The notes beneath the pieces were generated by a model. It worked only from the letters and a program-made list of their open reading frames with translations. It did no database searches and had not been told where the DNA came from. A program made the position numbers and the translations under genes. This document shows positions 25,301 to 37,225 of a stretch of DNA of 64,000 nucleotides, one piece after another. This DNA is from Sphagnum compactum (taxonomy: Eukaryota; Bryophyta; Sphagnopsida; Sphagnales): assembly GCA_965153455.1 (NCBI GenBank), contig OZ234494.1, positions 10,354,001-10,418,000 of the forward strand. Reading direction: 5' to 3'. Within the stretch, counting starts at the first letter, position 1. Each line of letters opens with the position of its first letter.

Positions 25301-26780
25301 CTAGAAATTTGTAGTGGATCATGTTTTTCAAGGTATTTTTTTGGCATTGGAAACACATTTTTCTATAACGTAGAATTAGTGAATTGAAAAGTTTAGATTT
25401 TTGAAAGGATTGTTAGATCTACTAAATTGTTGTAAACTATTTATGTTGAATCCTTTAGTCAAGGTCTAACTTTCAACAAAAAAAATCTTTGAGCTTTGAA
25501 CATTATCTAAGTTTTTGGGATGTGTTGATGACAAATGTTTTGATTTTACCTTTGTATGGGTGGTGAATTCAATGTTAGTCAATGCTATAGTGAGTCCATT
25601 CACTAGAAGATCATTCGTTGATAAAATAGGTTGTCGACACACCTTCCAACTAAATGCCATTACTCTTCTTATTAGCACCCTTTCGAGGTCATTAATTTTT
25701 TGGCTTTTTTTTTCCCCTAGAATATGTTTTAGTCTTGGAACTTTTTACTATGAAGAAGCTTGTGATAACTTTAATATGGTCATGTGGTTTTAAAAGTAAC
25801 ATCATGCCATGTTGTGTGTACATGGAATAGTTGAAAAGTGCAACAATGTGAAAGATTGAACATTATCGTGTCATTTGCTAATTGATTGATATGTTGTAAA
25901 ATTTGTGTGGAGTATTGCAAATGTTGCTAGTTTTGAACCAATGGTTATAAGGTGGATCTTGGTGGGGCTTGGCATAAGATGACTGGTTGAAAATGAAAAC
26001 CCATGTTGTATGTGATAACAACTTGTGCCTTACAAAAAACATGTTATGTATTTGTTTAAGGGTTGAATTGCTTGATGTAACATCTACATTTCATGGTTGA
26101 CTTATTGATAATGTGATAAATCTTTTGAAATATGTTAATGTAATGTCATTAATGATGGAAAGTTTATCAACAACAAGTACCATGATATTTATCTTGTAAC
26201 ACTTGTTGAACCCATTCCACTAGATGCCTTTTCTTTGTAGGTTTCTTTGCCTTAACTACCATTTCATGTAGACTACCTCTTAAGTTGACAATTCCTTGGT
26301 AGCCAAATTATGATAATCAACCCTTAATCCTAAATGCCCTTTTTTTTTCTAGGGATGATTCTTTTGCAAGAATCAAAGATATGTAGTCAAATAACAGTAT
26401 TGGAAATAATGTCCATTTCCACTACAACCTTCCACCCAACTAGTTTTTGGGTGAAAAACACAATCACGAAACAATGTGATGGGAAAACTAGATCATGAAT
26501 TTTCACTAGAATGGATGGTGAATGGACAATTTCCATTGAATTTCCCTCCTATCCGTGCATAATGGGGACTGAATGGGGGTATGGTGGATGTGGAAATTTA
26601 TTTATGGAATTCCCAAAAAACATTGGGTTATTCTTGATGTTCGTTCACAAAATTTTCATTTGAAGTTTGAAATTCCATGGATCAATGGAAATACACGATG
26701 GAAATTACATAGTGAATACACATGCAATTTAACTTGTAATCAGATATATGTAATTTTTGTCATGTCCTTTTACAATGTAA
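22351..26780. other. AT-rich intergenic DNA, no gene recognised
   Basis: AT-rich sequence with short chance reading frames only (for example 23085-23351, 24374-24598, 25515-25793). Degenerate 'ccttaaaccctaaacc' telomere-like words occur near 23760, 23845 and 23925. No transposon protein motif was identified. Confidence 0.5.
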
Positions 26781-26784
26781 AATT

Positions 26785-26850
26785 GTAGTTGGATGCAGAG
26801 ATTTTGGATGGTCTCCAAGGAAACCAAGGTTCAAACCTTGATACCAACAA
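26785..26850 (+). repeat. tRNA-like B-box sequence, possible SINE head
   Basis: The string 'aaccaaggttcaaaccttgataccaac' resembles a T-arm, with the stem 'caagg/ccttg' around 'ttcaaa'. It is preceded by 'agttggatgcagag' in the position expected of an A-box. It has the same general layout as the copies near 22.3 and 27.75 kb. The A-box match is weak. Confidence 0.35.
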
Positions 26851-27732
26851 TTATATTTTGGTTGCATGTTGATTGTACATTGACCATATGTTGACCATAT
26901 GATCATTATATATATAAGTTGACCTTTAATAATTCAAGGAGCTTCCAAAAATCCCAATAAGAAGTAGTGAGCACCAACAATGTTTATAGTTGAACTAATT
27001 CTACCAAATTTAACATCTTTCCCCCTACAAAGAGTTGCATTGAACCAAAACAATTGTAGATGGAAAATTTTATTGTCTAGAAAGTTGGAAATGGAATTGA
27101 TGCAATGTGTAGCAATGTGAAGAAAATGTATATTGGGACAAGTGATGAATTAGTGAAGACATTTATATGAGCGTTTTCTTTACATGTTAAAAGATCTAGT
27201 GATGTGGCATACTAGTCCGTGATAAAGGTAGCCCAAAATTATGTTCAATTCCACATTCCAAAATTGATGATCTTTGTTATTTACAATTGTTAATTATAAA
27301 TTTGCAGTTATTTTCAAACTATGAATCAAAGAATGTGAAACCAAAACAAGAAGTAATGTTCTTTTCCACTACCAAAATCTAGTAAAATAATAAGGAAAAC
27401 AAGCATTTTCACTTTTGTTTTACCTGGTTGGTTTAGTGCAAAAAGAGTAATTGATTAAGACATTTTTAATGTTTGGTCATTTTGGACATTTACATGTTGC
27501 ACTAAAGGATTTCATAATTTTATTTTTGAGGTTCAAAGATTTTATTTTATTTTTTGAACAAATTTGGTCCCAATTTTTCAAAAAAGAATTCCTTAAAAAT
27601 TATGTGGCATTCGGCAATCATAGCCATGTGTTGTTCATTGCCATAACCATGTGTCATTCGATTTTTTTAAAATCCTATTTATATTTATGTTACACTTACA
27701 TAATTTTACAGACATGTATACCAAAGCATTGC

Positions 27733-27792
27733 CTTGAGTTTGAACCCATAATCTCATTAAAAAAATGTCAACACCTTGACCATAAAGTTGCA
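27733..27792 (-). repeat. tRNA-like A/B-box sequence, possible SINE head
   Basis: Read on the minus strand, 'tatggtcaaggtgttgac' matches the form of a Pol III A-box. About 30 bases on, 'tgggttcaaactcaagg' matches a B-box. The spacing is that of a tRNA or tRNA-derived SINE. No full cloverleaf is evident. Confidence 0.4.
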
Positions 27793-27899
27793 CAAGTTCT
27801 TGTGATTGTAATAAGGCAAACTTTAACTAACATGTTCAATGAGAAACTTGTTGGAAATCCCCATTTTGACATGCATCTTTTTTATCAAAATTTATTCAA

Positions 27900-28850
27900 A
27901 TGGAACAAATAGATGCATGATCTTGAAGTTTATTCAAAAATCCATTCATAAAAATAATTAAAAATTAAAAAATTTGTGCTCCGCATTGTTGTGCACTACT
28001 AGTGATGTTCAACCTTTTTTTCCTTATCAGGTTCCCAATTGGTTTTCAGTATTTCTTTATTATTTATATTAATTTCAAATCTTATTTAAATTTTATTAAA
28101 CATTATATCCATGGTGGGTAAAGTAAAAGAGAGGGAGGTAGTTATTAAAAAAAAAGTGAGGTAATGATTAGTAAAGGAATGAGGTAGTTAAGCTTGAAAA
28201 TGAAATAAGACTTTTTTTCATATGCCTACCTATGGGTAGGGGAAAGGAGTAAGGTAATTATTAAGAAATGAGGTGGTTAAGTTGGGAAATGATGAAGTAG
28301 TTATGATTTGTCTTTAGAATTGTCCTTAAATTTGTCCAAGGACGACCATAGGATAAATTCTATGAGCCTACAAAAGATTATGCAAAATCACCCATATACC
28401 ATCTCTTCAAAATTTCATCATTAGAATTAGATTAAGGTGTCCAAAAATGATATTGAAAATATTATATTCTAAACAATTTGTTTTTACTATTTCTATAATT
28501 TTTCTTTGAATTAACATACAATCTTTTAAACATCATTCAATTCAATGTGAATTCAAGACCTTCATTAAAACTTTGGCAAGGTTATTTTGGTTATATACCA
28601 TATATATATATTTAGATGAATAGAAAAAAAAACATAATTAAGAACTCCAGCCCTGCCCAAAAACTATGACAACAAGAAAACTTTACTTAAAATTTTGAAA
28701 TTATTAAACTTACTACGCGATTTGTAGAAAAATTACAAAAAAAATTGGCGATTTAAAAATTATAATCATCCATTTCCATAATGGGAATATTTAAAAATAA
28801 ACATAACACATGTTTTTTTGGTTTACTTTGGAATCTTGCTCAAATATTAC
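27900..28850. other. AT-rich DNA, no gene recognised
   Basis: AT-rich sequence with short 'gaggtagtta' type repeats near 28130-28310. No coding evidence. Confidence 0.5.
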
Positions 28851-28854
28851 ACTC

Positions 28855-29620
28855 ATGATCATAAAACTAAAATTTATAAATTAATTTAACTATTAAAATA
28901 AATTCCACAAAAAATATTTATTATAAATTTTATATTTATTAATATCATTAATTCTAGTTCACAAGTAAAAATATTTTAAATATTACAATACATTTCTTTC
29001 CATTGTGTATGTTTCAAAAATAAAAATAAAAATTTACTCCTTTATCTTTTTATAATGTGTAAATCACAGTATAAATAATGAAAGGAGGAGCTAATGCAAG
29101 TTGCATCATAAAAATTATATACATATACATGAATGATATTTAATTATAGTGTTTTTGAGTTGACATTACATAACCCTTAATTAATCTTGAGCTTTTTCAA
29201 TGGCGATGGGATTGTAATAATTATGGAATGGTATAATTCAAAATAATATTATATTTCACAATTATAGTATTTAAATTTGGAATTTAATTTAACTATTAAA
29301 AAAAGCCATACATTTAAAAAAATTTGTATAACATTTATATTTACAAAAATAATTACAACTATTACTCATGTAAAATGATTTAAAGTATTGTAATACATTA
29401 TCTACCATTGTAGATGTTAAAAAAATATATATTTAATTTCATTTTAATCATTATATGTATACATACTGAAAATAAGAGCTAATGCAAGTGGCATCAGAAT
29501 ATTTGAATTTTTTTCTTTAAAGTATGAATTATATGTAATTATAAGTTTTTTGAATTTACACTATATAACAACATCTTTTTATGAAATTTATTATGTAACT
29601 TGAATGGTGATCATCCATTG
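28855..29620. repeat. Diverged ~390-400-bp tandem duplication
   Basis: Two AT-rich segments share the same order of landmarks: 'ttaatttaactattaaaa' at 28881 and 29284, then an 'acaatacatt'/'gtaatacatt' block, then 'gagctaatgcaagt' at 29088 and 29476, then 'gagttgaca'/'gaatttaca' blocks. Offsets are about 403 and 388, so the copies have diverged by small indels. No coding potential is seen. Confidence 0.7.
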
Positions 29621-32600
29621 GAAGATGTAGAAAAAAATGGCAACCACAAGTGTAAATATCTAAACAAATCTAGCTTGGCTTAAATTTGAGGATATTCAAC
29701 ATTCCTCCCTATAGTATACTTTGTAAAGGGTGATGGATATTACATTAAAATGACTGAAATTCTTGAAACTACCAAATGGGAATCTTGAAATTACCAAGTT
29801 ATGATTTTTTTTATTGTAAACTCGTAATTTCCTAATATGAATTTGAAATCAACAAGTTTCAATGACATACTTATAAAATTTGACATCAAAATAAACTTTT
29901 TAATCAAAATTTACTTAATCTTTCAAAATGTTGAATAAGTGATTAGGAGTTGTCAATTTGATAATTTAGTTTCTAACAACTTAAGCCATGATTTATATAT
30001 TATATAATTTGCAATGCAACCCCACTAGAGTATTTCACTCTTCAAATATTTTAAAATGATTTATATAAGGCCTGATTTGGATAAGGTTTGATTTCCAAAC
30101 CTTATTCTAGTTTTGTAAGACATTTAGGATTTCAAAAGTTTTGGGAATATATGCTTCCTAAATTTCACATTTTTTTCACTTCATGTAAGAATGTGTTCAT
30201 TGTTTCATAATCACATTAAACTCCAACCAATTGTTCAATTCAATTCCATTTAAAAACATTTAACTTCTTTCATATCAAAGAAAACATTAGGAGTTAATCA
30301 CGCACCCATGTTAAGGCCATGATTAAAAATAATAATTTAAAACCCATAACATCAAAGTTTATACTATTAGTTTTACAATTATGCAAGTTATTTGAAGTAA
30401 AATTGTTTTGTATTAGAACCCATAACATTAAAAAAAAGAAGGAATATGCATTTAGTTATTTTTCTTGTTGATTAAAACTTTTGATTGTAATGTTACCTCA
30501 AAAAAAGGTATTATGATTATTTTTTTGTAATTACATGTTAATTGAGTTAAAACCTTTCATATTACAACCCCTAATTCTCAATAACCAAGGCAATATTCTA
30601 ATTTAAAATTATTAATTTACTAATTAATCTTCAATTGAGTTTAAAAACATTATGTTGTGCATTGTGACACATCACATTTTAAAAATTACACTTATTAATC
30701 AACTCAATAATCAAAGATTTGATTGCATGACCTAAAAAAAAGAAAAACATTTATTTGAAATTGTTAATTTCATTTTCATTAAAGGGCTTTATAACCTTTC
30801 ACCTTCTTATTCAGACAATTATTTCTATTACTATACCATGGGTTTTTAATTTAAAAATGCAATGAAATTATATATAATGTGCATCATATTAAATTAAATT
30901 ATATGTACATACTGTAAATGCAAAAATGATAATTATTTACATATCATTGCATTTCAACCTTTCAAGGTTTAATCATCAACCCATAACCATTTAACAAGCC
31001 AAAAATCTTTTTAGGGCCTATGAATGTGATCATAGGCTCCAAGTGGCATGCTATCAATTTGGGGGTGGGTTTGATGAAAATAACACACATAGCAACCGAT
31101 GTTTGGTGCCTCTTTACTTTTATGGAAAACTTGTAGTTTTAAAATCAATTCCAATCATGATTCAAAAAATCAAACATGTTTCTTGTTTGGTTCCTCCTAT
31201 CCAAAAATAAAACTGGTAGTTAATTACGAATTAACCTTTGAATAACCCTAGTTTTAGTCTTACATTTTTTTTTCAAAAACATGTATGTTGATTTTGGTTC
31301 CACACTAATTCTTAAAGAAACACTCCATTTTTTTATTTTGGTTGAAAAAACAAATCTAGTTCTTGTCTGATTTTGTTTAATTAGAATTGTAGATTTCGAA
31401 CGTATGGTATTTACCTAGCAACGCAGGTGATCACCCGAGATCAGTAGCAACCTCATATGGAGGTCTACTCAAATCCATCAAGGAACCAATGAGGTGAAGG
31501 ATACTATCACCAAGGTTATAGTTAACACTTAAGAGAGAGGGGCAAATAGCCAACACTTAAGGTGCATTCACCCTTGGTGTTAGGGTCTCTAGTGTTGAGT
31601 ACCCTAATATCATGATGATGCTAGTCATTTAGGACTTAAACCTAGTTATCATGAAAATTTTATGTTAAGCTAACATTCACTTAATATTAAGCTATCACCT
31701 ATTTAACATTGCATGCCACCTAGGATGTCACCTAGATTTTCATTTAACACTGACTTAACATCAAGTGTGGATGCACCATTATTGTAACAAATCTTTAATA
31801 AATGTTATTTTTTAATTGATGCATCAATGATAACATTTAAGTTTTCATGGTGTAACCAATTGTTTTCTAAGTTGACCTATAAATGGTGTGAGATGCGTTT
31901 AGAGGCAGTGTAAGAAGCATTTAGGGGTAGTATTTACACGGTTGTTTAGGTGAATTGGCATAATGTGGATTGAAGCGAAGTCAAGTTGTTTATATTTCTA
32001 ATAGGTATATAAGGGCATCTACATGAATTTCAACCAAAATTTAACACAATTGCAACCAAATTATCACATATTAAGTCAAATGTTTTATCTTGTGTAGGAG
32101 AGTTGAATTCGCAAATTTAACAAGCTTTATGACCCTTATTCAATTCATCCTTTTAAGTCAAGAAATGACCACACCACTAATATTAGTGTGGCTTGTGCCG
32201 TTGGCCCAAGTGTGAACACATTGAGAGCTCAACTGATTTTTCCTTCCAAACTCAATTTTTGTAATTTCTTTGAATTTCCAGCAATAAAATCCACTCATTA
32301 ACAAATATCTTCCACACCTTAGCTCTGAAAATGGTGAAATAAGCTCTACTAAATCTGAATTGCCAAGGTCTTTCCACCAACACCAAGAATGCCCCCAAAT
32401 TCCAGTACGGTTTTCTGTTTCGATTTTATTCAATTTTCATTGAGAAAACGGTTCAATAATCAATAGCTTCCACACCGTAGCTCCAAACAGTCTCAAATCA
32501 AGTCAATGCTGAGACCAAGTCGATGCACCCTTACTCATCGAGAGCTTTCCGAAGATACCAAGAGCGTGGCATGAAGCACCTTGGTTTGGGAGACCTCAAC

Positions 32601-33139
32601 ATGACAAACAAAACAAAACAAAACAAAACAAACTACCTTGCTTCATAGACAGATGACAAATAAATCCACATGAGCATATAAGGATCAAATCTTGGAGAGT
32701 GTAGAGCAATTCACTTTGCCCACGTTTCATACCGCAAAGGGAAAATGACTACCTCCTATCCCGAGGGGAAAAAAAGATAGAAAAAGAACCAAACCAAACC
32801 AAAAAAGAAAGAAAACAAGAGAATTGCCTTAAAAATACAAATAGCCACTTCATGTTATCTAGTTGGCAGTTTATATCAACTCCCAGGAGTCCCCTTTCAA
32901 TCCCTATAGTTCTTATCATGTGAGTGTACAATTCCACAAACCATAATAGCTTGGAAATAGTTACTATGTGAGTTGCTCCTGTACCAATCTAACAAGGATA
33001 TCATGGTTGAATTTAATCTCTCTTGAATCTAAATCTGAATTGCCATGCAACAACACCACAACAATAACACAATGCAGAAAAAGACAAAGCGAACACAAAG
33101 TAGCTGAAACAACAAATAAAAGTGCACAATTTTTCACTC
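29621..33139. other. AT-rich DNA, then mixed DNA, no gene recognised
   Basis: Up to about 31.4 kb this is AT-rich without exons. From 31.4 to 32.1 kb there are scattered 'acacttaag'/'aacatta' repeats. Between 32.2 and 33.1 kb GC rises modestly as the RPP30 pseudogene is approached, which could include its old 3' UTR. An (AAAAC)n microsatellite lies at 32606-32632. Confidence 0.5.
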
Positions 33140-34139
33140 TCAAAAAACCTTCCTCTTTTTTGATGCTTCAAGATGAGGTCTGTCAATATGAAAGATCAGA
33201 TCTGATGTTTTCTGGCTCTTGTGGTTACACTGGTTCCCTCTCTTGCTCACTTGGGTCCACTCACTAGTCTCACTACCCATGGATTTTATAAACCCATCTT
33301 CAGACCTCAGATTTGAATCCTTCATGGTTTTGATCTTAACTGAGTTCTTTTGGTCTCCAGTTTTGTTCTCCTGTTTTACATGACCTGCTTTTTTAGGTGT
33401 TTCTTGACGTAGGTTTTGTACTAGACTTTGATCTGATTTTCTATCCAATTCTGGAACTGAATGATCTTGCGTAGTAGCTAGAAAATCATTTTCTAGAAAG
33501 TTGGTCAAATCAACTGATGCACCATTGGTGGTGCTAACAGAAAGTGGGTCCCAAACAGATGGTACATCAAATAGGTCCTTCTCTGACACACGATTCCCAT
33601 TCATGGGAAGATGCTCAATAAGTATAGCTGCTTTATATGTTTTCTTTCATGCAACTCCATGAAGCACCACCAACCTGAACTTAGGTGACAACTATTTAAG
33701 TCACTAAAATCATCCAATGATTTCGCTGGAAAAGGAGAATAGCAGCCACAAACGCCACATTGTAGTAGAAAAGAGAGCAACAAGCTGGATTCTAAGAGAT
33801 GTCTGATGTAAAGACTGAGAAGGAAACCAGGTTTATGGATTATCTTTGTGGGTTTAAAGAAGAGTATTTTGTAATTTTGGTTTCAGCAATTGAGAATGAG
33901 AATTTTTGGGTGGGTTAAGTAAGCTGATGGGGACTTGTAATGATTAGAAAGAAGGATTTGGGAAATTCATGGTTCACAGACAGAGATGGAAAGAGAGAAA
34001 CTTACTCAGAGTTCTTTGAAACAGCTGTTTTTGCAAGAAACAGCTGAAACAAGGTACCCATGTTGATGACATCATTGGCCTCAAAGCTCCATAGCCTCAT
34101 GCGCACTGCTACTAGGAACTACACCACAACCCCATGTCA

Positions 34140-35756
34140 TTGTTTGTAATGTCTGCCACCAAGTAACCCCACCTTAAACTCCAGACTCAACTCTCAAAAG
34201 TTGACGCTACACCCCTCACAAACTTTTGAGAATCTCCATGCAGTTTTTTTACTTGTAATGCTGGATATGCATCATGAGAGAAGAAAGATTGATACAAATG
34301 GAGGATAACCAACCTGAGTTTGCCCAAAAAGTTCCCTTCATGCCCTGGGGTTAAAGAGTGCACAGCCATATGAAACCTCGAAAAAGACACCCCTCTCACA
34401 ATAGAATGCATCTGAATTCATCAAAATGGCTGGCCACTCATGTGATACCTAACTCATAGTGTGAGTGTCAATGACCAAATATGTGTAGTTCAAAAGAGTG
34501 TGTTTGCTGTGACTTGAAATCTAATCTATAAGCACACCAAGCAGATGGCATGTAAACAGCAATCAGAATGAAATCACAAGATCTGAGCTGAATACTGTGG
34601 TTGTGTAGGAGTTGTCTTTCTTTAGAGGACTAAAACCTCAGTTGATACCTGTTAGACTATGAGGACATAAATCTGCTAAACCTCTTTACAGACTACACTA
34701 TTCTCTCATCTCTTCTGAACATGCACAACAAGAAGGAGGACCTTTGGAATCGGCCTCAAGAAGCTGATTCCTAGTTATGCAACAGGCACTCTTAAGGGAA
34801 GGAAGCATTCACCACACTAATCAAACAAATTCTTGCAAAACAGGGAGATAAAAGCCCCCTTACCTTAAGAGCACTCTTGACCATTGGTGCATTCATGCGA
34901 AATGGAAGCTATTGATCAAAATCCACAGATATCAAGTCCAGCTGAAACCTACTTTCCACAGTGGTGCTTACTCTTTGTGCATTCCCACACTGATATCTAG
35001 CCTAACAACACTACCATTACCACGCTACAGGCAATTGTACATGCATTAGAAAAATTATTGCACAGGCAGCAAGTGTATTGGACCTCAGAGCATTCTTCTC
35101 AAGCAGAAATGGAATGCTTTGTTCTGTGAAGAATTCTTTTCTGCTTGAGTAGAGCAGTTGCTTCACAGAACAAGAAGCATTCCACTCAAATGAAATGCAA
35201 AGCCAGATTTAGCCTCCCAGGGTTCATACAATTGCCAATGTGGTCTTTCAGGTGGGTTTTGTGAAGCACACACAGAGGGATCAATGATCCTCCCACATCT
35301 ATAGAACAGCAAGAGAAACATCACTGTGGTCTTGCAGTTATGTGAAGCACATGCAAGGATGGCTGTGCAGGGATTTAGGAATCAATGCCCAGCACATGCA
35401 GGGATCTAAGCATCCTGCATCTGTAGAAGAGCAAGAGAAGAATCAATGCAGTCTTGCAGTTATGTGAAGCACATTCACAGATTGAGGAATCTGACATCTA
35501 TCAAACAGTAAGAAAAAAAACATCAAATGCAGTCCTGCAGTCTTGCAGCTTATGCAAAACACATGCAGGGATCAAGGACCTTGATGACATCTACAGAAGA
35601 ACAGCAAGAGAGAATGTACACGGTTTGTGCATTTCTCCATCTCACCATCAAACAGTCTGAGAATTTGCAGATTTGAAAATTGCTGCAAAACCTTGGGCTG
35701 AGGATTCTGAGAAAGAATTCAAGGTGTGTGTGTGATCATCTCTTTTGTCTCCTTAC
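34140..35756. other. Intron or eroded-exon space within the RPP30 pseudogene
   Basis: The family expects an exon here encoding a 'VDIIS...RLPFRLK...RGVYFEI' type segment. Reading the minus strand I see at most a weak trace, 'IVRGVSF' near 34390, with no convincing alignment. The right half is occupied by a tandem repeat. Confidence 0.5.
35230..35640. repeat. ~100-bp degenerate tandem repeat inside the RPP30 pseudogene
   Basis: About four imperfect units carry 'gtcttgcagttatgtgaagcacat' (near 35331, 35450 and variants near 35245 and 35545), then 'gcagggatc(t)a', then 'catct(g/a)tagaa.agcaagaga'. Unit length varies from about 80 to 120. The array sits in what would be an intron on the minus strand. 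Confidence 0.8.
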
Positions 35757-36110
35757 CTCAAGATGTGTGGAGGCTTGATTGAAAGCTTTCTGGTTCTTGG
35801 GTCTCACTGCAACAATGTCGTAGGAGTGAAGAATTTGATTTGCAGCATTGAGTGCAGCTGCCTGCACTATATCGTCAACTGCCACTGTGATTCGGCAGAA
35901 TTGTCTGAAAGGCTGAGCTGCTGGAACCTTGAGCAGGCTCCTGAGGAATTTTGCAGCCTCTGCTACTCCAAGTGCAGCAGCAATCACAGATGAAAGCTCT
36001 AGCGGTTTGATTCTCGATCGATCAGAGTCGGCCATGATTCCTGTGAGCATGTGATTCAATGCAACGCCTGTGCAGTCCAGCTCTAATGCCACCGCCGCCA
36101 CTTCCTGCTT

Positions 36111-37225
36111 CTGTTCCACATGTCGCATTATTGAAGAGCAGTAGCAGCAGCCATGTGTGGCGACGACAGGATGGTAGTGGAAGGGCGGCTTCTGTTGCGC
36201 TCCTCTCAACTGCCACAGCTTCCAATTGCCCTTGCTTCTTCTCTCCAGGAGACAAGAGGCATCTCTTCTTCTTCTTCTTCGCTCAGGTTTCTTTCGTAAC
36301 TAATACTCCATCATGTCCTACTACTCTCTGCCCCCTTGGTTGTGTTTCTCCTGTTGAGTACACGCTGTTGATAACCCCCCCCTCTCCTTCAAACTCAGCG
36401 TGAGATCTCAATCTTTGTTTGTTGTTGTTGTTGTTTAGATGGTTGTAAGGAAGAGAAGGGAAGCAGCTGCAGGAAAAGCTACAAAACGAAACAAATTCAG
36501 CAATCAAGGAGCTTCAAAGCCAGCCATCAAGGACACAGCTTTTTCTTCCACGGTGCCAGACACAGAGGAGCTCAAGATGGACGCAAAGAGGAGCTCCAGC
36601 TTTGGGCTGGTTGAGAAACTCAGCCGTGCCATTATTACTACAAGCTTTCAGCTTCACAAGAACCCATCTCTCAAAGAGACCCAATTCTGTAAGCTCTAAT
36701 CACAAAGAGGAGAGAGAGCTTGATCTCAGAAGTCTGTACACATATAGGCTCGGTTTCCTGCTTGCAGACAGAATGGGTGATCCCCATTCAGGTGTGCAAC
36801 TGTGTCCAGACTGTGCAAGCAAACACAAGCCCCAGTGAGCCACATGTGGCAAATCTGGCATGGGTGCCAAATCTTTGAGTGAATGGATAATCAAAAGTTC
36901 TTTGTTCTTGTGAAGTTGGAAACCTTCTCCTCTTTTGCTGTACTCCCTTTGGTTTTCTCAACTCTTTATACAGAGAGAAACCTTTGAGTGTGGTGGGGTT
37001 TTTGGGTATTCTGCCAAGAGCTCTACCTTGTCTTTCCTCATAGTTTTGAGGGGATTTTTCTGGAATTGTATATGACTGAGAGCACCAGCTTTCTTTCAAT
37101 GTAGTCAGATGTGGTCAAGTTTGAGTTTTGAGGCATCATTTGCTGATCCAAATCTCTTTCTTGCCCGAAGCCAAGAAAAGTGGGTCTTAGGGCAGCAGCA
37201 AGTTTGCAGAAGAACGGAGGCACCA
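36111..37225. other. Unassigned stretch between two pseudogenes
   Basis: The plus strand has an 86-codon open frame (36439-36699) rich in Lys, Arg and Ser with no family match. It could be an N-terminal relic of the GTPase copy to its right, but this is not supported by similarity. The minus strand lacks a recognisable RPP30 first exon. A short (GTT)n run lies at about 36418-36436. Confidence 0.4.

Larger units (their letters stand above)
33140..36110 (-). pseudogene. RPP30: RNase P/MRP subunit RPP30 pseudogene, introns retained
   Basis: Three exon-like blocks align in order with plant RPP30 (Arabidopsis GAF1). Block 1 (36110-35757) is open: it contains 'PAAQPFRQFCRITVAV' and 'SYDIVAVRPKNQKAFNQA' and ends at a GTAAGG donor. 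Block 2 (about 34125-34006) reads 'SSSAHEAMEL', then TGA at 34083-34081 where the family has Arg, then after a small deletion 'NDVINMGTLF', ending at a GTAAGT donor. Block 3 starts at 33674 after a CAG acceptor, has TGA at 33649-33647 (again at an expected Arg), then 'KKTYKAAILIEHLP', and runs open to a stop at 33140 with a Lys-rich end (KKRK). Junction phases still match, so this is a decayed gene copy, not a retrocopy. The N-terminal exon and the exon between blocks 1 and 2 were not found. The family subunit acts in nuclear tRNA and rRNA processing, and a working copy is expected elsewhere. Confidence 0.88.

Noticed and set aside
27451-27912. 153-codon plus-strand frame
   Set aside because: It is rich in Phe, Leu, Ile and Lys as expected of AT-rich DNA and has no family match. 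It overlaps a tRNA-like sequence on the other strand.
36439-36699. 86-codon Lys/Arg-rich frame considered as a gene or as the GTPase N-terminus
   Set aside because: There is no recognisable motif, and about 500 bases without alignable sequence separate it from the first clear GTPase residues.
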